Shown here: in pieces, positions 5,201 to 12,514 of the stretch | How the letters are laid out: every line of letters starts with the position of its first letter | Numbering within the stretch: the first letter of the stretch is position 1 | NCBI GenBank assembly: GCA_002393575.1 | Contig: DGSN01000079.1 | Span: 1 to 18,021 of the forward strand | Direction: 5' to 3' | From: Prevotellaceae bacterium UBA4361 | GTDB taxonomy: Bacteria; Bacteroidota; Bacteroidia; Bacteroidales; Bacteroidaceae | Length of the DNA stretch: 18,021 nt | Program-made: the position numbers and the translations under genes | The notes under the pieces: model-generated | Databases searched by the model: none | The model's input: only the letters and a program-made list of their open reading frames with translations | Told to the model about the DNA's origin: nothing

Positions 5201-7887
5201 TAAGGAAGTGTCAACTGAGTTGGGAGACCAGCAGTTGTTGACATGACGGTGTAAGTTGGCTGATAAACGCCATCCACTTCGTCGAGCTTCACGAATGTCA
5301 CTGTAGGAGCATTGAGCTTCATAGGAACACCTGCTTCGATGGTCGTTTCAGCCACTTCAGAAACGAGGTTGTTATAAACTGCGATTGCCTTGATGGTAGT
5401 GGTTGCGTTGATGACGAAAGGCTCAGTGTATTGAGTGCTTTCAACGGTTGGTTCGCTGCCATCGAGTGTGTAGTAAGCAGTCTGCTCGTGATTCTTGTTG
5501 GTGAGACCAGCGTTGATTTGGATAGTACGCTCGCCACCCCTCGTTGCAATAATAGAGAAGGTTGGAGCAGTTGCTTCCTCGGCAATCATCACTGGTTCGT
5601 AGATAGCACCATAAACGAGTGCATCGCCTGCTGCGCCACTGTAGATGGTAGAGAGGTCGCCAATCACACCCGTTCCAGCTGTGCAATATGCGGTATTCAG
5701 ATAGTAGTCCTTGATGACATCACCATGACTTCTGTCGAATGTGAGACCAGCAATACTACCCTTCTTTGAATAGCGGAGACGATAGCCGTAAGTCTTGTCG
5801 ATACGAGTGAGACCAACGCCTTCAGCCAAATAGATGGTGTTGCCATTCTGGATGTTGAGGATGTCCCAAGTGACATTGGCTGCTGTCATGAGATTGACAT
5901 GTGGAGTTGTCCAAGAAGTCCAAGGGTCAACAGTTGTGTCAACATCATCACCCCAAGTAGCACTGTAACGCTCAGTGAGTTCATCCTTTGTCACCTTCGA
6001 GAAATCAACTGTCTCGCGAACGCTGCGAGTCACAACAGTTTCCTCAGTTGTTGTGCCATCTTCGTTTTCAACCACATTTGTTGTAGTAGTTTCCTCAACA
6101 GCTGGCTCATAAACTGTAGAAATAGGGAATTCAACGGAAGTCACTGCATAGCCGTCAGCCTTAGCATAGATGGTGAGGATACCCGACTGGTCTGGAGCGA
6201 ATGTGTCGCCGCTGTTGATTGCAACCTCTGCACCTGGTTCGCCACCGTTAGGAGTGACTACATAAGAGAGTGTTGCCTCTGGAGAACCGAGGATAGATGC
6301 CTGACCTGGGTCGGTGATAGTGAATACTGGGTTGGAAATGACTTTCTCGCCAGCATTCCACTCGTAAGAAGTGAGGGCAATGACTGGAGCATTGAGATAA
6401 GTTTCTGCACCAGTAATCTGCTGCTCGATGATGGAAGAAGCGGTTTCGCCATCAGCAAGAACTGCGTATGCAAAGAGCTTACCAGCTGTGCTTGCCTCTA
6501 CATCTACTTCTGCACCTTCTGCGTAAGGGAGAGCTGTCCATGCGTCGGAACCGATTTCAGGAGCCTCGTCAGCAGGAACGGTGGTGTAGTAGAGCGTACC
6601 TTCCATGTTGTTGTTGATGATGGTGTAAGTCTGGCTTGTGCCATAGAGCGACTTGAATGTGAATTCAGGATCCTCAGAAACAGCACCATCTACCCACTGG
6701 TAAACGCTGATGTTGTCGATGTTCACATAACCAGAACCACGACCGAGGAGGGTGTAGATACCTGTAACAGCATTGCTTGCATCCTCTGCAAGAGTGCGCA
6801 CACTAACAACGTCATCACTTGGGTCTTCAGGAGTACCCTTGTCGATAGTTGTCGTAACAGTGCGGTCTTCCACATTGATGGTGTAGTGCATCCAAACAGG
6901 TTCGATGGTTGCAGTCGTAGTACCCTCTGTTACGCCATAGTCAGCATTGAGATAGAATGTGGTGTTGTCACCTGTGTAAGTAGGAAGCCACTCCTGGAAG
7001 AGGTATTCACTGCCAGTGTAAGTAGCATTGTTAGCCAACTTCGTGTCGGCTGCGGTAGTGACAACAAACTGACTTGCACTGCGGTCAGTCACATTACCAC
7101 CCTTGATTTGGGCATCAAACTCGATAGTATAGCTGGAAACGCCTTCCAGATTGAGTCCGCTGAAAGTAGTGTAAGCACAACGGTTACCACTACCCGAAAC
7201 TGTCAAATTGACGTACTGGCCATAAACTTCATCACCAGTCTTCAATGCAGGAGTGATGTTTGGAGCAGTCCATGCACTGGCATCAGCAGCACCTTCATAG
7301 TTCTGAGTGTAGAGGTTCTTCTTAGCCTTCTGAGCAGGGGTAATCATCTCCACCTTCTTGATAGCCGTGTAAGGACCATAAGAAGTGAGGATGAAACCAT
7401 CAGCTGCTGCAACTGCAATGTAGCAGTCAAGTTCAGCATTCTTAGCGATGATAGCATCAACTGGCATGGCATTGCCTTCAAGGTCGATGGCATTGTCATT
7501 CAGAATTTTCCAGTCAACGGCACTGCCGTAGATTTTCACTGTGTCGCCAGCGGCTACATTGTATGCCATGTAAGAAGTCTTACCGGCACTCACGAACCAA
7601 GGACGACTTGCGTCACGGAACCAGAAGTTATTGCCGTTTCCATTCTGCCAGAGAGCGGCAATACGTTCCTTCACATTCAGGCCGATGACTCCGCCCGAAG
7701 TTGTAAATGCAGAGATGTTATTCAGCGTTCGACCTGCATAGTCCACACCAGTCTCGCCAGCCACCACTGTTGTGTAGCCACCAGCCTGAAGTGCCTCGAA
7801 GTCTATAGTGAATGTCTTCTGAGCATTTACTGTCATTGCGAACATTCCAACGAGAAGTGCTGCAATGAATGAAGTAAATCTTTTCAT
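2260..7887 (-). CDS. Large secreted multidomain protein (1875 aa), probable surface or extracellular glycan-binding/adhesin-like protein
   Basis: A signal peptide (1-22, MKRFTSFIAALLVGMFAMTVNA) points to export. No catalytic domain is recognised. Visible modules are beta-sandwich-like regions (~190-400 and ~1016-1160, the latter opening NADFEKNQEGW); two chitobiase-C-terminal-like Ig folds (~430-490, and ~800-850 with YYTLDGSEPTVES); Ala-rich helical FIVAR-like segments (~1182-1300 and ~1617-1690); and two homologous beta-trefoil-like domains (~1489-1614 and ~1697-1821) sharing EYVG, W-S/T-MS, IGTDGT and SLW/ALW motifs. The C-terminal ~30 residues (FTLSGQRL...GVYIIDGKKMFIKK) match the short tail of many Prevotella-type exported proteins and resemble the end of a type IX secretion signal. 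It has its own terminator and candidate promoter, so it is probably monocistronic. Ligand and function are unknown; glycan binding is inferred from the domains. Confidence 0.9.
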   Translation of the reverse strand: MKRFTSFIAALLVGMFAMTVNAQKTFTIDFEALQAGGYTTVVAGETGVDYAGRTLNNISAFTTSGGVIGLNVKERIAALWQNGNGNNFWFRDASRPWFVSAGKTSYMAYNVAAGDTVKIYGSAVDWKILNDNAIDLEGNAMPVDAIIAKNAELDCYIAVAAADGFILTSYGPYTAIKKVEMITPAQKAKKNLYTQNYEGAADASAWTAPNITPALKTGDEVYGQYVNLTVSGSGNRCAYTTFSGLNLEGVSSYTIEFDAQIKGGNVTDRSASQFVVTTAADTKLANNATYTGSEYLFQEWLPTYTGDNTTFYLNADYGVTEGTTTATIEPVWMHYTINVEDRTVTTTIDKGTPEDPSDDVVSVRTLAEDASNAVTGIYTLLGRGSGYVNIDNISVYQWVDGAVSEDPEFTFKSLYGTSQTYTIINNNMEGTLYYTTVPADEAPEIGSDAWTALPYAEGAEVDVEASTAGKLFAYAVLADGETASSIIEQQITGAETYLNAPVIALTSYEWNAGEKVISNPVFTITDPGQASILGSPEATLSYVVTPNGGEPGAEVAINSGDTFAPDQSGILTIYAKADGYAVTSVEFPISTVYEPAVEETTTTNVVENEDGTTTEETVVTRSVRETVDFSKVTKDELTERYSATWGDDVDTTVDPWTSWTTPHVNLMTAANVTWDILNIQNGNTIYLAEGVGLTRIDKTYGYRLRYSKKGSIAGLTFDRSHGDVIKDYYLNTAYCTAGTGVIGDLSTIYSGAAGDALVYGAIYEPVMIAEEATAPTFSIIATRGGERTIQINAGLTNKNHEQTAYYTLDGSEPTVESTQYTEPFVINATTTIKAIAVYNNLVSEVAETTIEAGVPMKLNAPTVTFVKLDEVDGVYQPTYTVMSTTAGLPTQLTLPYTAYNVTLNGNPLAVTRTRRVVVTESGELVVRVTDATGTYDDNETVMNVYTYNKVYDGECSEEAIQNNASKGSIFFVNYGEGGAETKYVLPEDGTDLSTLGVTNIVIYNPNKLDYTDLIVNADFEKNQEGWTVAATGGNWSNASGEPKAIEAYAGWGALNLTDFSLLQDVTLPAGTYRLDAYGFYRSGIAADTDPATSNANLVAGGFSTPIATLGGIALDDKLTAYPNSMGEASAAFDKGYYLNSLEFAVAEDNTVVTLGFKGAHTQAYSWFIGGPFKLTRTGDFSIDALVAAYDAALADAQAVDQTAKMDADVLAALQAAIATEVDKADPASLSSAISALVAATEAAKASIAAKAALDAVLASVEQEMNSTNFYTEEAYATFKEAFDAIKAKYDDGTLTLAEANEYKNTVWNSGWHDDANTIDDLLLSVWTISQDGTAVPCTNYDTALYINTWSVEGNSDGSNFKVPFFEYWTGDGNALGANTLTATIPNLEPGATYNVSIFTRVRLNNGAVEAGETPRGITLQVGDGEAVDVTTGKEFNFNNGQSMFYIDTFTAVGKADAEGNLVVTYTIAEDNNISWLSYKNAVYTKDTGFTPIAGKKYYIQQKASGLYMNVAQGVKLGENKEFVEFEAGENGGYYITNGVEYVGFQGSNNWTMSNAADKKYEWIISPVETEDGVFYTFSKFNNAEQMIGTDGTNAGDACYADKSPAKVGDRALWTIGESTLAEQLDAAIASANATINAREGVGEGLFFIPETAVDAYTAAVDEANAVAEKAEATDEELKTAIDNLAAATAAYKHSATTPENGVAYVFIQKATGYVLSVATGNVSLAEKPEDAAGLTFTPAEGGFYYGNGHEYVGMAGTDEWSMSVEYDKRSVLVVSPVELDGEAYYTIRTPYGLIGTDGTEVGASCYGNKAQNDNSLWTLVRYADAVGIDCIANRTSIDALLENAENIFTLSGQRLKTVNNSGVYIIDGKKMFIKK

Positions 7888-7959
7888 TTCGCTGTAGATT
7901 TAATTGATTAGAAAAATTAGTTATTTAGTCTCGATTGTTTTACGCATTCTTTCACATTG

Positions 7960-7967
7960 CAAATTTA
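7960..7967 (-). promoter_or_regulatory. Candidate -7 box for the 1875-residue gene
   Basis: On the minus strand 7967-7960 reads TAAATTTG, a perfect TAnnTTTG match. It would give a leader of about 65-70 nt before the ATG at 7887. A good TTTG -33 box is not seen at the expected distance, so the call rests on one box. Confidence 0.4.
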
Positions 7968-8084
7968 AGATAAATAATTGGTTCGTGAAAGAAAATCCGT
8001 TCATAATTTATAGACTTTCGTGCAGTGCCCAAGAAGGCAAAAGAGCAAAAATCCACGATGGATTCGCGGTTTTTATCATTACTT

Positions 8085-8120
8085 AATAAAAAAGGCTCAG
8101 TACAAAAAATGCACTGAGCC
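8085..8120 (-). terminator. Rho-independent terminator of the 929-residue gene
   Basis: GGCTCAGT (8094-8101) pairs with ACTGAGCC (8113-8120). On the minus strand the stem is followed by a run of T residues (8093-8088, then further T-rich sequence). It lies 27 bp after the stop codon at 8147-8149 and separates this gene from the 1875-residue gene downstream. Confidence 0.88.
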
Positions 8121-8146
8121 TCTTGGATTTATTTACATGAAGTCAT

Positions 8147-10936
8147 TTATTTCACGATGTACTTCTGCTTGCCGAAGATATAAACTCCCTTAGGCAGGTT
8201 AGCATCGAGCTTGTCAGCCACCTTGATGCCTTGGAGGTTATATACGCCCTTCGATGCTTGCTGGAGCAAATCGACTGGTTTTGCTTCGATGCCGAGAGCC
8301 TGATCCTGATGATACTTGTCGGCGTCACCGCAATAGTAAACATGGTTTGCACCAAATCCGTACAAGTTACATCCCAAGTTGCCAATTGCATCAAGACCGA
8401 ACTTGAGGCTCATTGCGCCCTGAGTATTGACATACTCCATACGGTAGGTCTTTGGTGTGTACAAGTCAGGATAATCTGAGTGAACATGGAGGCTGTCGAG
8501 TGCATCAGCAAATTCATCACCGAGTACGAGGCAAACGCCTGTTACGTAAGTGGTATCCTGAACAGCAACGTCAGTGTAGAAATACTCGTATGTCACATTG
8601 CCTTCTTCGTCAACACCATTCTCAAGGGAGTCGAGATGCTGAACAGTTACAATATTTCCGTTTTCGTCAAGACGGTCAACCATCACAATCATCTTGTCGT
8701 CTTCGGCACGGTTTTTATTGCCTTCGTTGCCTGCGTATGCATCAGCCTGATAGATGTAGAGACCCTTGTTCTCAACAGAGATTGTCTGGCAAGCCTTATT
8801 CTTAGGATGAGCGGTGTAACCGCGCCATACCTCGAAGAAATAACCACCTTCCCAATTATCATCTTTCTTGAAGCGTGGATTACCATTTGTCTTATCAGAG
8901 CCATTTTCGTAGTCATAGCTTGAATCGAGCCAACCAGTAGGCTTCACAGTATTACCATTGCCTCTTGCACCATTTTCAGAGAAGAATGGGTTAACAACAA
9001 CGAGGTCTGCCTCACGTCCATAACCTGCTACCGACATCTTCATTGCGTCGAGTGCAGCATTGATTTCAGAAATGGTATTGTTGAAGCTGTCACCATCGTT
9101 ATTAGGAGTTACGTTGGCAATCATTTCCTTTGCCTGAGCAATGAGATCTTTCACAACGCTCATGTCAGCACCACTCTGCACGTAAGTAGGTTCATTGCAA
9201 ACAGCTTCAGCCTCTGCCACCTTAGCAACGAGGTCGTTGTAAGGCTTGTTCTGGTTGATGACATAATTTCTTGCATTCTGCAAACCACGAACAGCATCTA
9301 CAAGATAGTTGTACTTCTCGTCACGGAAAGATTTTTCTGTCACACTTTGGTCTTGCCACCATTCTGGACCAACTTCTCCTTCAGGAGTAATCCATGCGTA
9401 TGATTCTGCCAAGCAACCGTACCATGTGTCAATAGCGCGCTGGATGGAGTCGTTATCCCAAGGATAAGTGGTGTCAGCCATAGTAGCCAAACAAGCATCG
9501 TAAGCACTCTGAAGTGCATTCTGCTGGGTGATGATGTCGTTCACATAGACATCGTGTTCAATTTCGGCTGTTGTCTTGCCAATCAAACGAAGCTCAGCAT
9601 TAGCAATACGGAATGTTCCACCCTTGTCATCAAAGCCTGGGAACCAAGCACCAACGCGGAGTGTGTCGCCCTCAGCAAGGTCACCTACGATGAAGTGACG
9701 GGTCGTATTGCGGTTATCCAAAGTAGGGAGTGTGATAGAGTCGTTGCCGAAGAAGAGCATACTACCATCTGAATAGAAACTGTAGTCGATGCCGTAGTAA
9801 CCACCGTCAATCTTCTTCTCGAAATAGCGTTGAGCACGCAGGTCGCAAGCAAAGAAATACTTGCCAGCATAGCCAAGAGCAGCCTGAGGCTTCTGAATGT
9901 AGATGTAACCAGGACCAAGGTCGTAGCTACCAGGATAAGAGTAGTTGGCTTCTACAGCGTCGGTGGCATGTCCCCAACGGTTAGCTGTTCCATAGAAGTA
10001 CCAGTCACCCATGTTGGTTTTGTTATCACCATTGTTAAACTTTGTCCATTTCTGGATGTCGTAGTTGGTGATTTTCTTTTCCATCGTTGCAGAGTTGGCA
10101 TCCAAATACTTGGTAAACTCTTCATCGAGCATCTTCATCAAACCTTCCGTTTCGCCAATATCATCCACTGTCTTCTGAGCATCAGGGTCACCCTCTTCAG
10201 CAACAGCGAAAAGACCCATGATGTTAGGGAATATTTCTGAAGCGAATTGATTTGGATCGTTGGTGAAATAGCCTGACTCAATCACGCTTTGATAGTAATT
10301 AAGCACTCGCTGAGAAATACGTGTGTCGTACACCTGCTGTACTTCAACCACCTCGATATTGGTAATCATTACACCACTGACAAGACGACCGAAGGCCAAG
10401 TAAATGTTACCAGTGGAACCAGCAGAAATTGTGTCGCCAATAGCAAAGCTGACGTTTGTCCATTCTACAGGAATTGTGAAGGACTCACCAACACTCTGAT
10501 AATTGGTGGTACCGTTGATGTCGCCATCAGAGTTCGAGAACACATTGATGTAGTTGGATTCAGTACTGGTGGTAGAAGTAGCCTGAGCAGGTTCATCGCT
10601 TGAAATAATGTCGAAACTAACAATGTAGGTCTTACCTACCTCGTAAGGAACAGATGTGAAAATAGCTGTAGTAGCGTCTGCAGAGCCATAGCTCATCAGC
10701 GCATTCTCACCATTAGGTCCTGCTGCTTGCTCCACAGACCACACGTCTGGGCTAACAGAAGAACCATCAACTTGAGACCAACCGTCAGTACTTGTGAACT
10801 GGCTGTTAGTGATAAGATTGGTACTTACCACCTTGTACTTTGCAGTCGATGTGTAAACGTAATCACCAAGATTATGAGCATTGGCAGTCACGAAACCAAC
10901 AAGAGCAAAGAGCTGGAGAAGTAAAAATTTCTTCAT
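8147..10936 (-). CDS. Secreted multidomain protein (929 aa), hypothetical, with Prevotella-type C-terminal tail
   Basis: A signal peptide is clear (MKKFLLLQLFALVGFVTANA, 1-20). Next come a carbohydrate-binding-module-like jellyroll (~39-203, starting NLITNSQFTSTDGW), a short helical segment (~204-295), a second beta-rich region (~296-455), a helical FIVAR-like region (~456-635), and a third beta-sandwich-like region (~640-867, starting VVNPFFSENGARGNG). The last ~35 residues (VYNLQGIKV...KGVYIFGKQKYIVK) are of the same type as the tail of the neighbouring 1875-residue protein, suggesting a shared export or anchoring route. No catalytic motif was recognised. The ATG at 10936 begins a good signal peptide. 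It lies upstream of the 1875-residue gene on the same strand, but a terminator (8085-8120) separates them. A role in binding glycan or matrix at the cell surface is inference. Confidence 0.88.
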   Translation of the reverse strand: MKKFLLLQLFALVGFVTANAHNLGDYVYTSTAKYKVVSTNLITNSQFTSTDGWSQVDGSSVSPDVWSVEQAAGPNGENALMSYGSADATTAIFTSVPYEVGKTYIVSFDIISSDEPAQATSTTSTESNYINVFSNSDGDINGTTNYQSVGESFTIPVEWTNVSFAIGDTISAGSTGNIYLAFGRLVSGVMITNIEVVEVQQVYDTRISQRVLNYYQSVIESGYFTNDPNQFASEIFPNIMGLFAVAEEGDPDAQKTVDDIGETEGLMKMLDEEFTKYLDANSATMEKKITNYDIQKWTKFNNGDNKTNMGDWYFYGTANRWGHATDAVEANYSYPGSYDLGPGYIYIQKPQAALGYAGKYFFACDLRAQRYFEKKIDGGYYGIDYSFYSDGSMLFFGNDSITLPTLDNRNTTRHFIVGDLAEGDTLRVGAWFPGFDDKGGTFRIANAELRLIGKTTAEIEHDVYVNDIITQQNALQSAYDACLATMADTTYPWDNDSIQRAIDTWYGCLAESYAWITPEGEVGPEWWQDQSVTEKSFRDEKYNYLVDAVRGLQNARNYVINQNKPYNDLVAKVAEAEAVCNEPTYVQSGADMSVVKDLIAQAKEMIANVTPNNDGDSFNNTISEINAALDAMKMSVAGYGREADLVVVNPFFSENGARGNGNTVKPTGWLDSSYDYENGSDKTNGNPRFKKDDNWEGGYFFEVWRGYTAHPKNKACQTISVENKGLYIYQADAYAGNEGNKNRAEDDKMIVMVDRLDENGNIVTVQHLDSLENGVDEEGNVTYEYFYTDVAVQDTTYVTGVCLVLGDEFADALDSLHVHSDYPDLYTPKTYRMEYVNTQGAMSLKFGLDAIGNLGCNLYGFGANHVYYCGDADKYHQDQALGIEAKPVDLLQQASKGVYNLQGIKVADKLDANLPKGVYIFGKQKYIVK

Positions 10937-11051
10937 ACTTTTTGATTTTTTAGTTTGATAGTTGTTAATATTAATTTTAAAGTCTGTTCTGTTGAATGAA
11001 CTTATTTCCCAAAAGAAAAGAGGTCATTATGGCCTACTTCATTTCACGCTG

Positions 11052-11059
11052 CAAAATTA
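11052..11059 (-). promoter_or_regulatory. Candidate -7 box for the 929-residue gene
   Basis: On the minus strand 11059-11052 reads TAATTTTG, matching TAnnTTTG. The implied leader is about 110 nt, longer than for the other genes here. No convincing -33 box is found at 19-21 nt upstream. Confidence 0.3.
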
Positions 11060-11184
11060 TTACAAAAACACAAGCATTTCGCTTAAAATTGTTCGTGCTT
11101 TATGGATTTTCGTACAATTCGCCCAATTGAACGTATTTGGATTTTTCGGGGACAAATTTAATTATTTAATTTGTATTTTACATT

Positions 11185-11192
11185 TACCTTTG
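11185..11192 (+). promoter_or_regulatory. Candidate -7 box of the CE12-GH2 operon
   Basis: TACCTTTG matches the Bacteroidota -7 consensus and is identical to the box before mutY. Transcription would start near 11198, about 20 nt before the ATG at 11219. This argues against an in-frame ATG at 11171, which lies upstream of the box. The -33 box is poor. Confidence 0.5.
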
Positions 11193-11218
11193 CGATAAAA
11201 TTTTTAAAATTAACACTT

Positions 11219-12457
11219 ATGATGAAATTTATCACCCTTATCTCATTGGCATTCGCTACATCGTCGCTCAATGCCAGCGCACAAAGTTTCGATTTCGACC
11301 TCACCAAGGAACAGCCCGTCTATTCCGAAGCCACAGGCTATGGTTACGACATCTTGGCGAAGCCTGCAAAGAAAAGCAACAGTCCATTCTATTTCTCCGT
11401 GAAAGTGCCCGACGGCAACTACAAGGTAACGCTTACTCTTGGCGACAAGAAACGCGCCAGCCAGACTGTAGTTCGTGCTGAATGTCGTCGTCTCTTTTAT
11501 GAAAATGTGGAAACCAAGAAAGGCAAGCTGCAAAACGTGGAGTTTGTTGTCAACAAGCGTTCCACACAGATTGACGAGAAAAACCGCGTGAACATCAAGG
11601 ACAGGGAAAAGGACTATCTGCACTGGGACAACAAGCTGACGCTCGAATTCACTGGCTCCGCACCTGCTGTCAGAAGTATCAAGATTGAACGCGACACCAC
11701 GGCAACAACGGTATTCCTCTGCGGAAACTCCACCGTGGTTGATCAAGCAACGGAGCCTTGGGCAAGCTGGGGACAGATGTTCCCTCGTTGGTTCAACACC
11801 AACATTGCCATTTGCAATCTTGCAGAAAGCGGACTCACTGCCCGCACCTTCGAGCGCGCCCATCGTTTGGACTACATCCTCTCGAAACTGAAAAAGGGCG
11901 ACTATGTCATCTGCGAATTTGGTCACAACGACGAGAAAGAACATTCAGACGGCGATGGTCCTTGGTACCACTTCGCCCACGAACTGAAAATCTTCACCGA
12001 CAAAGTGCGCAAGGCTGGAGGCACCATCCTGTTCTGCACTCCTACAGCACGAAGAAGTTTCGATGAATTCGGCAAAATTAAGAATACGCATGGGGAATTT
12101 CCAACAGTGACAAAGACAGTGGGACAGCGCGAAAAAGTGCCTGTGATTGACCTCACGACCATGACCACCACTTTCTTTGAGGCCTTGGGCGTGGAAGGCA
12201 GCAAGAAGGCACTCGTTCATTACCCTGCTGGCACTTATCGTCCGCAGAAGTTGGAAGACAACACCCACTTCAACCCTTACGGCGCTTACGAAGTGTCGAA
12301 GATGGTGGTGATGGGACTCAAACAGCTTAACATTCCTTTTGTAAAAGAACTTCGTTCCGACTGGAAAGACTACAATCCAGCCAGTCCCGACGCTGTTGAC
12401 CAGTGGAAATGGTACGACTCCACGATGGTGGATGCAACAAAGCCTGACGGCAATTAA
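11219..12457 (+). CDS. Rhamnogalacturonan acetylesterase-like SGNH hydrolase (CE12 family), secreted
   Basis: This enzyme class removes acetyl groups from the rhamnogalacturonan backbone of pectin. A signal peptide covers ~1-22 (MMKFITLISLAFATSSLNASAQ). Residues ~23-160 form a beta-sandwich-like N-terminal domain, as in the two-domain CE12 esterases. The SGNH core follows, with nucleophile Ser171 in FLCGNSTVVDQ, block II NLAESGLTARTF, block III FGHND (Asn237), and the catalytic pair Asp347/His350 in DNTHFNPYGAYE. Block I reads GNS rather than the commoner GDS. The start is ATG 11219 (or the adjacent 11222), because an upstream ATG at 11171 precedes the signal peptide and the promoter box. The GH2 gene follows after 57 bp with no terminator, so the two are probably one operon. 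Family assignment is good; the exact substrate is inferred. Confidence 0.9.
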   Translation: MMKFITLISLAFATSSLNASAQSFDFDLTKEQPVYSEATGYGYDILAKPAKKSNSPFYFSVKVPDGNYKVTLTLGDKKRASQTVVRAECRRLFYENVETKKGKLQNVEFVVNKRSTQIDEKNRVNIKDREKDYLHWDNKLTLEFTGSAPAVRSIKIERDTTATTVFLCGNSTVVDQATEPWASWGQMFPRWFNTNIAICNLAESGLTARTFERAHRLDYILSKLKKGDYVICEFGHNDEKEHSDGDGPWYHFAHELKIFTDKVRKAGGTILFCTPTARRSFDEFGKIKNTHGEFPTVTKTVGQREKVPVIDLTTMTTTFFEALGVEGSKKALVHYPAGTYRPQKLEDNTHFNPYGAYEVSKMVVMGLKQLNIPFVKELRSDWKDYNPASPDAVDQWKWYDSTMVDATKPDGN

Positions 12458-12514
12458 ATGAAGAATGAAGAATGTGAGAATGAAGAATCTACATTAAATA
12501 TATAGAATGCAAGA
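12458..12514 (+). other. Short intercistronic spacer with GAATGAAGAAT repeats
   Basis: This 57-bp linker between the esterase and GH2 genes contains iterated GAATGAAGAAT units. An ATG directly after the esterase stop opens a 15-residue frame (12458-12505, Glu/Asn-rich) that is probably only a by-product of the repeat. No terminator or promoter is seen, consistent with co-transcription. Confidence 0.5.

Larger units (their letters stand above)
10937..11218. other. Divergent intergenic region
   Basis: This 282-bp AT-rich stretch separates the minus-strand 929-residue gene from the plus-strand esterase gene. It contains candidate -7 boxes for both directions (11052-11059 minus, 11185-11192 plus). 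A near-palindrome lies at 11022-11036 (AGGTCATTATGGCCT) and could be an operator, though this is weak. No small gene or structured RNA was recognised. Confidence 0.6.

Noticed and set aside
5899..7872. A 657-codon open frame on the plus strand opposite the same gene
   Set aside because: Same reasoning: Cys/Ser-rich composition, no family resemblance, mirror of the sense gene, no promoter.
8051..8063. Small hairpin ATCCA-CGA-TGGAT as a second terminator
   Set aside because: A 5-bp stem with only a short T-run is weak, and the stronger terminator at 8085-8120 already ends the 929-residue gene.
7904..8086. A 60-codon plus-strand frame between the two large genes
   Set aside because: It overlaps the promoter region of the 1875-residue gene, is AT-rich and resembles no known protein.
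11171..11218. An upstream in-frame ATG for the CE12 esterase
   Set aside because: It would add residues before an obvious signal peptide and lies upstream of the -7 box at 11185-11192.
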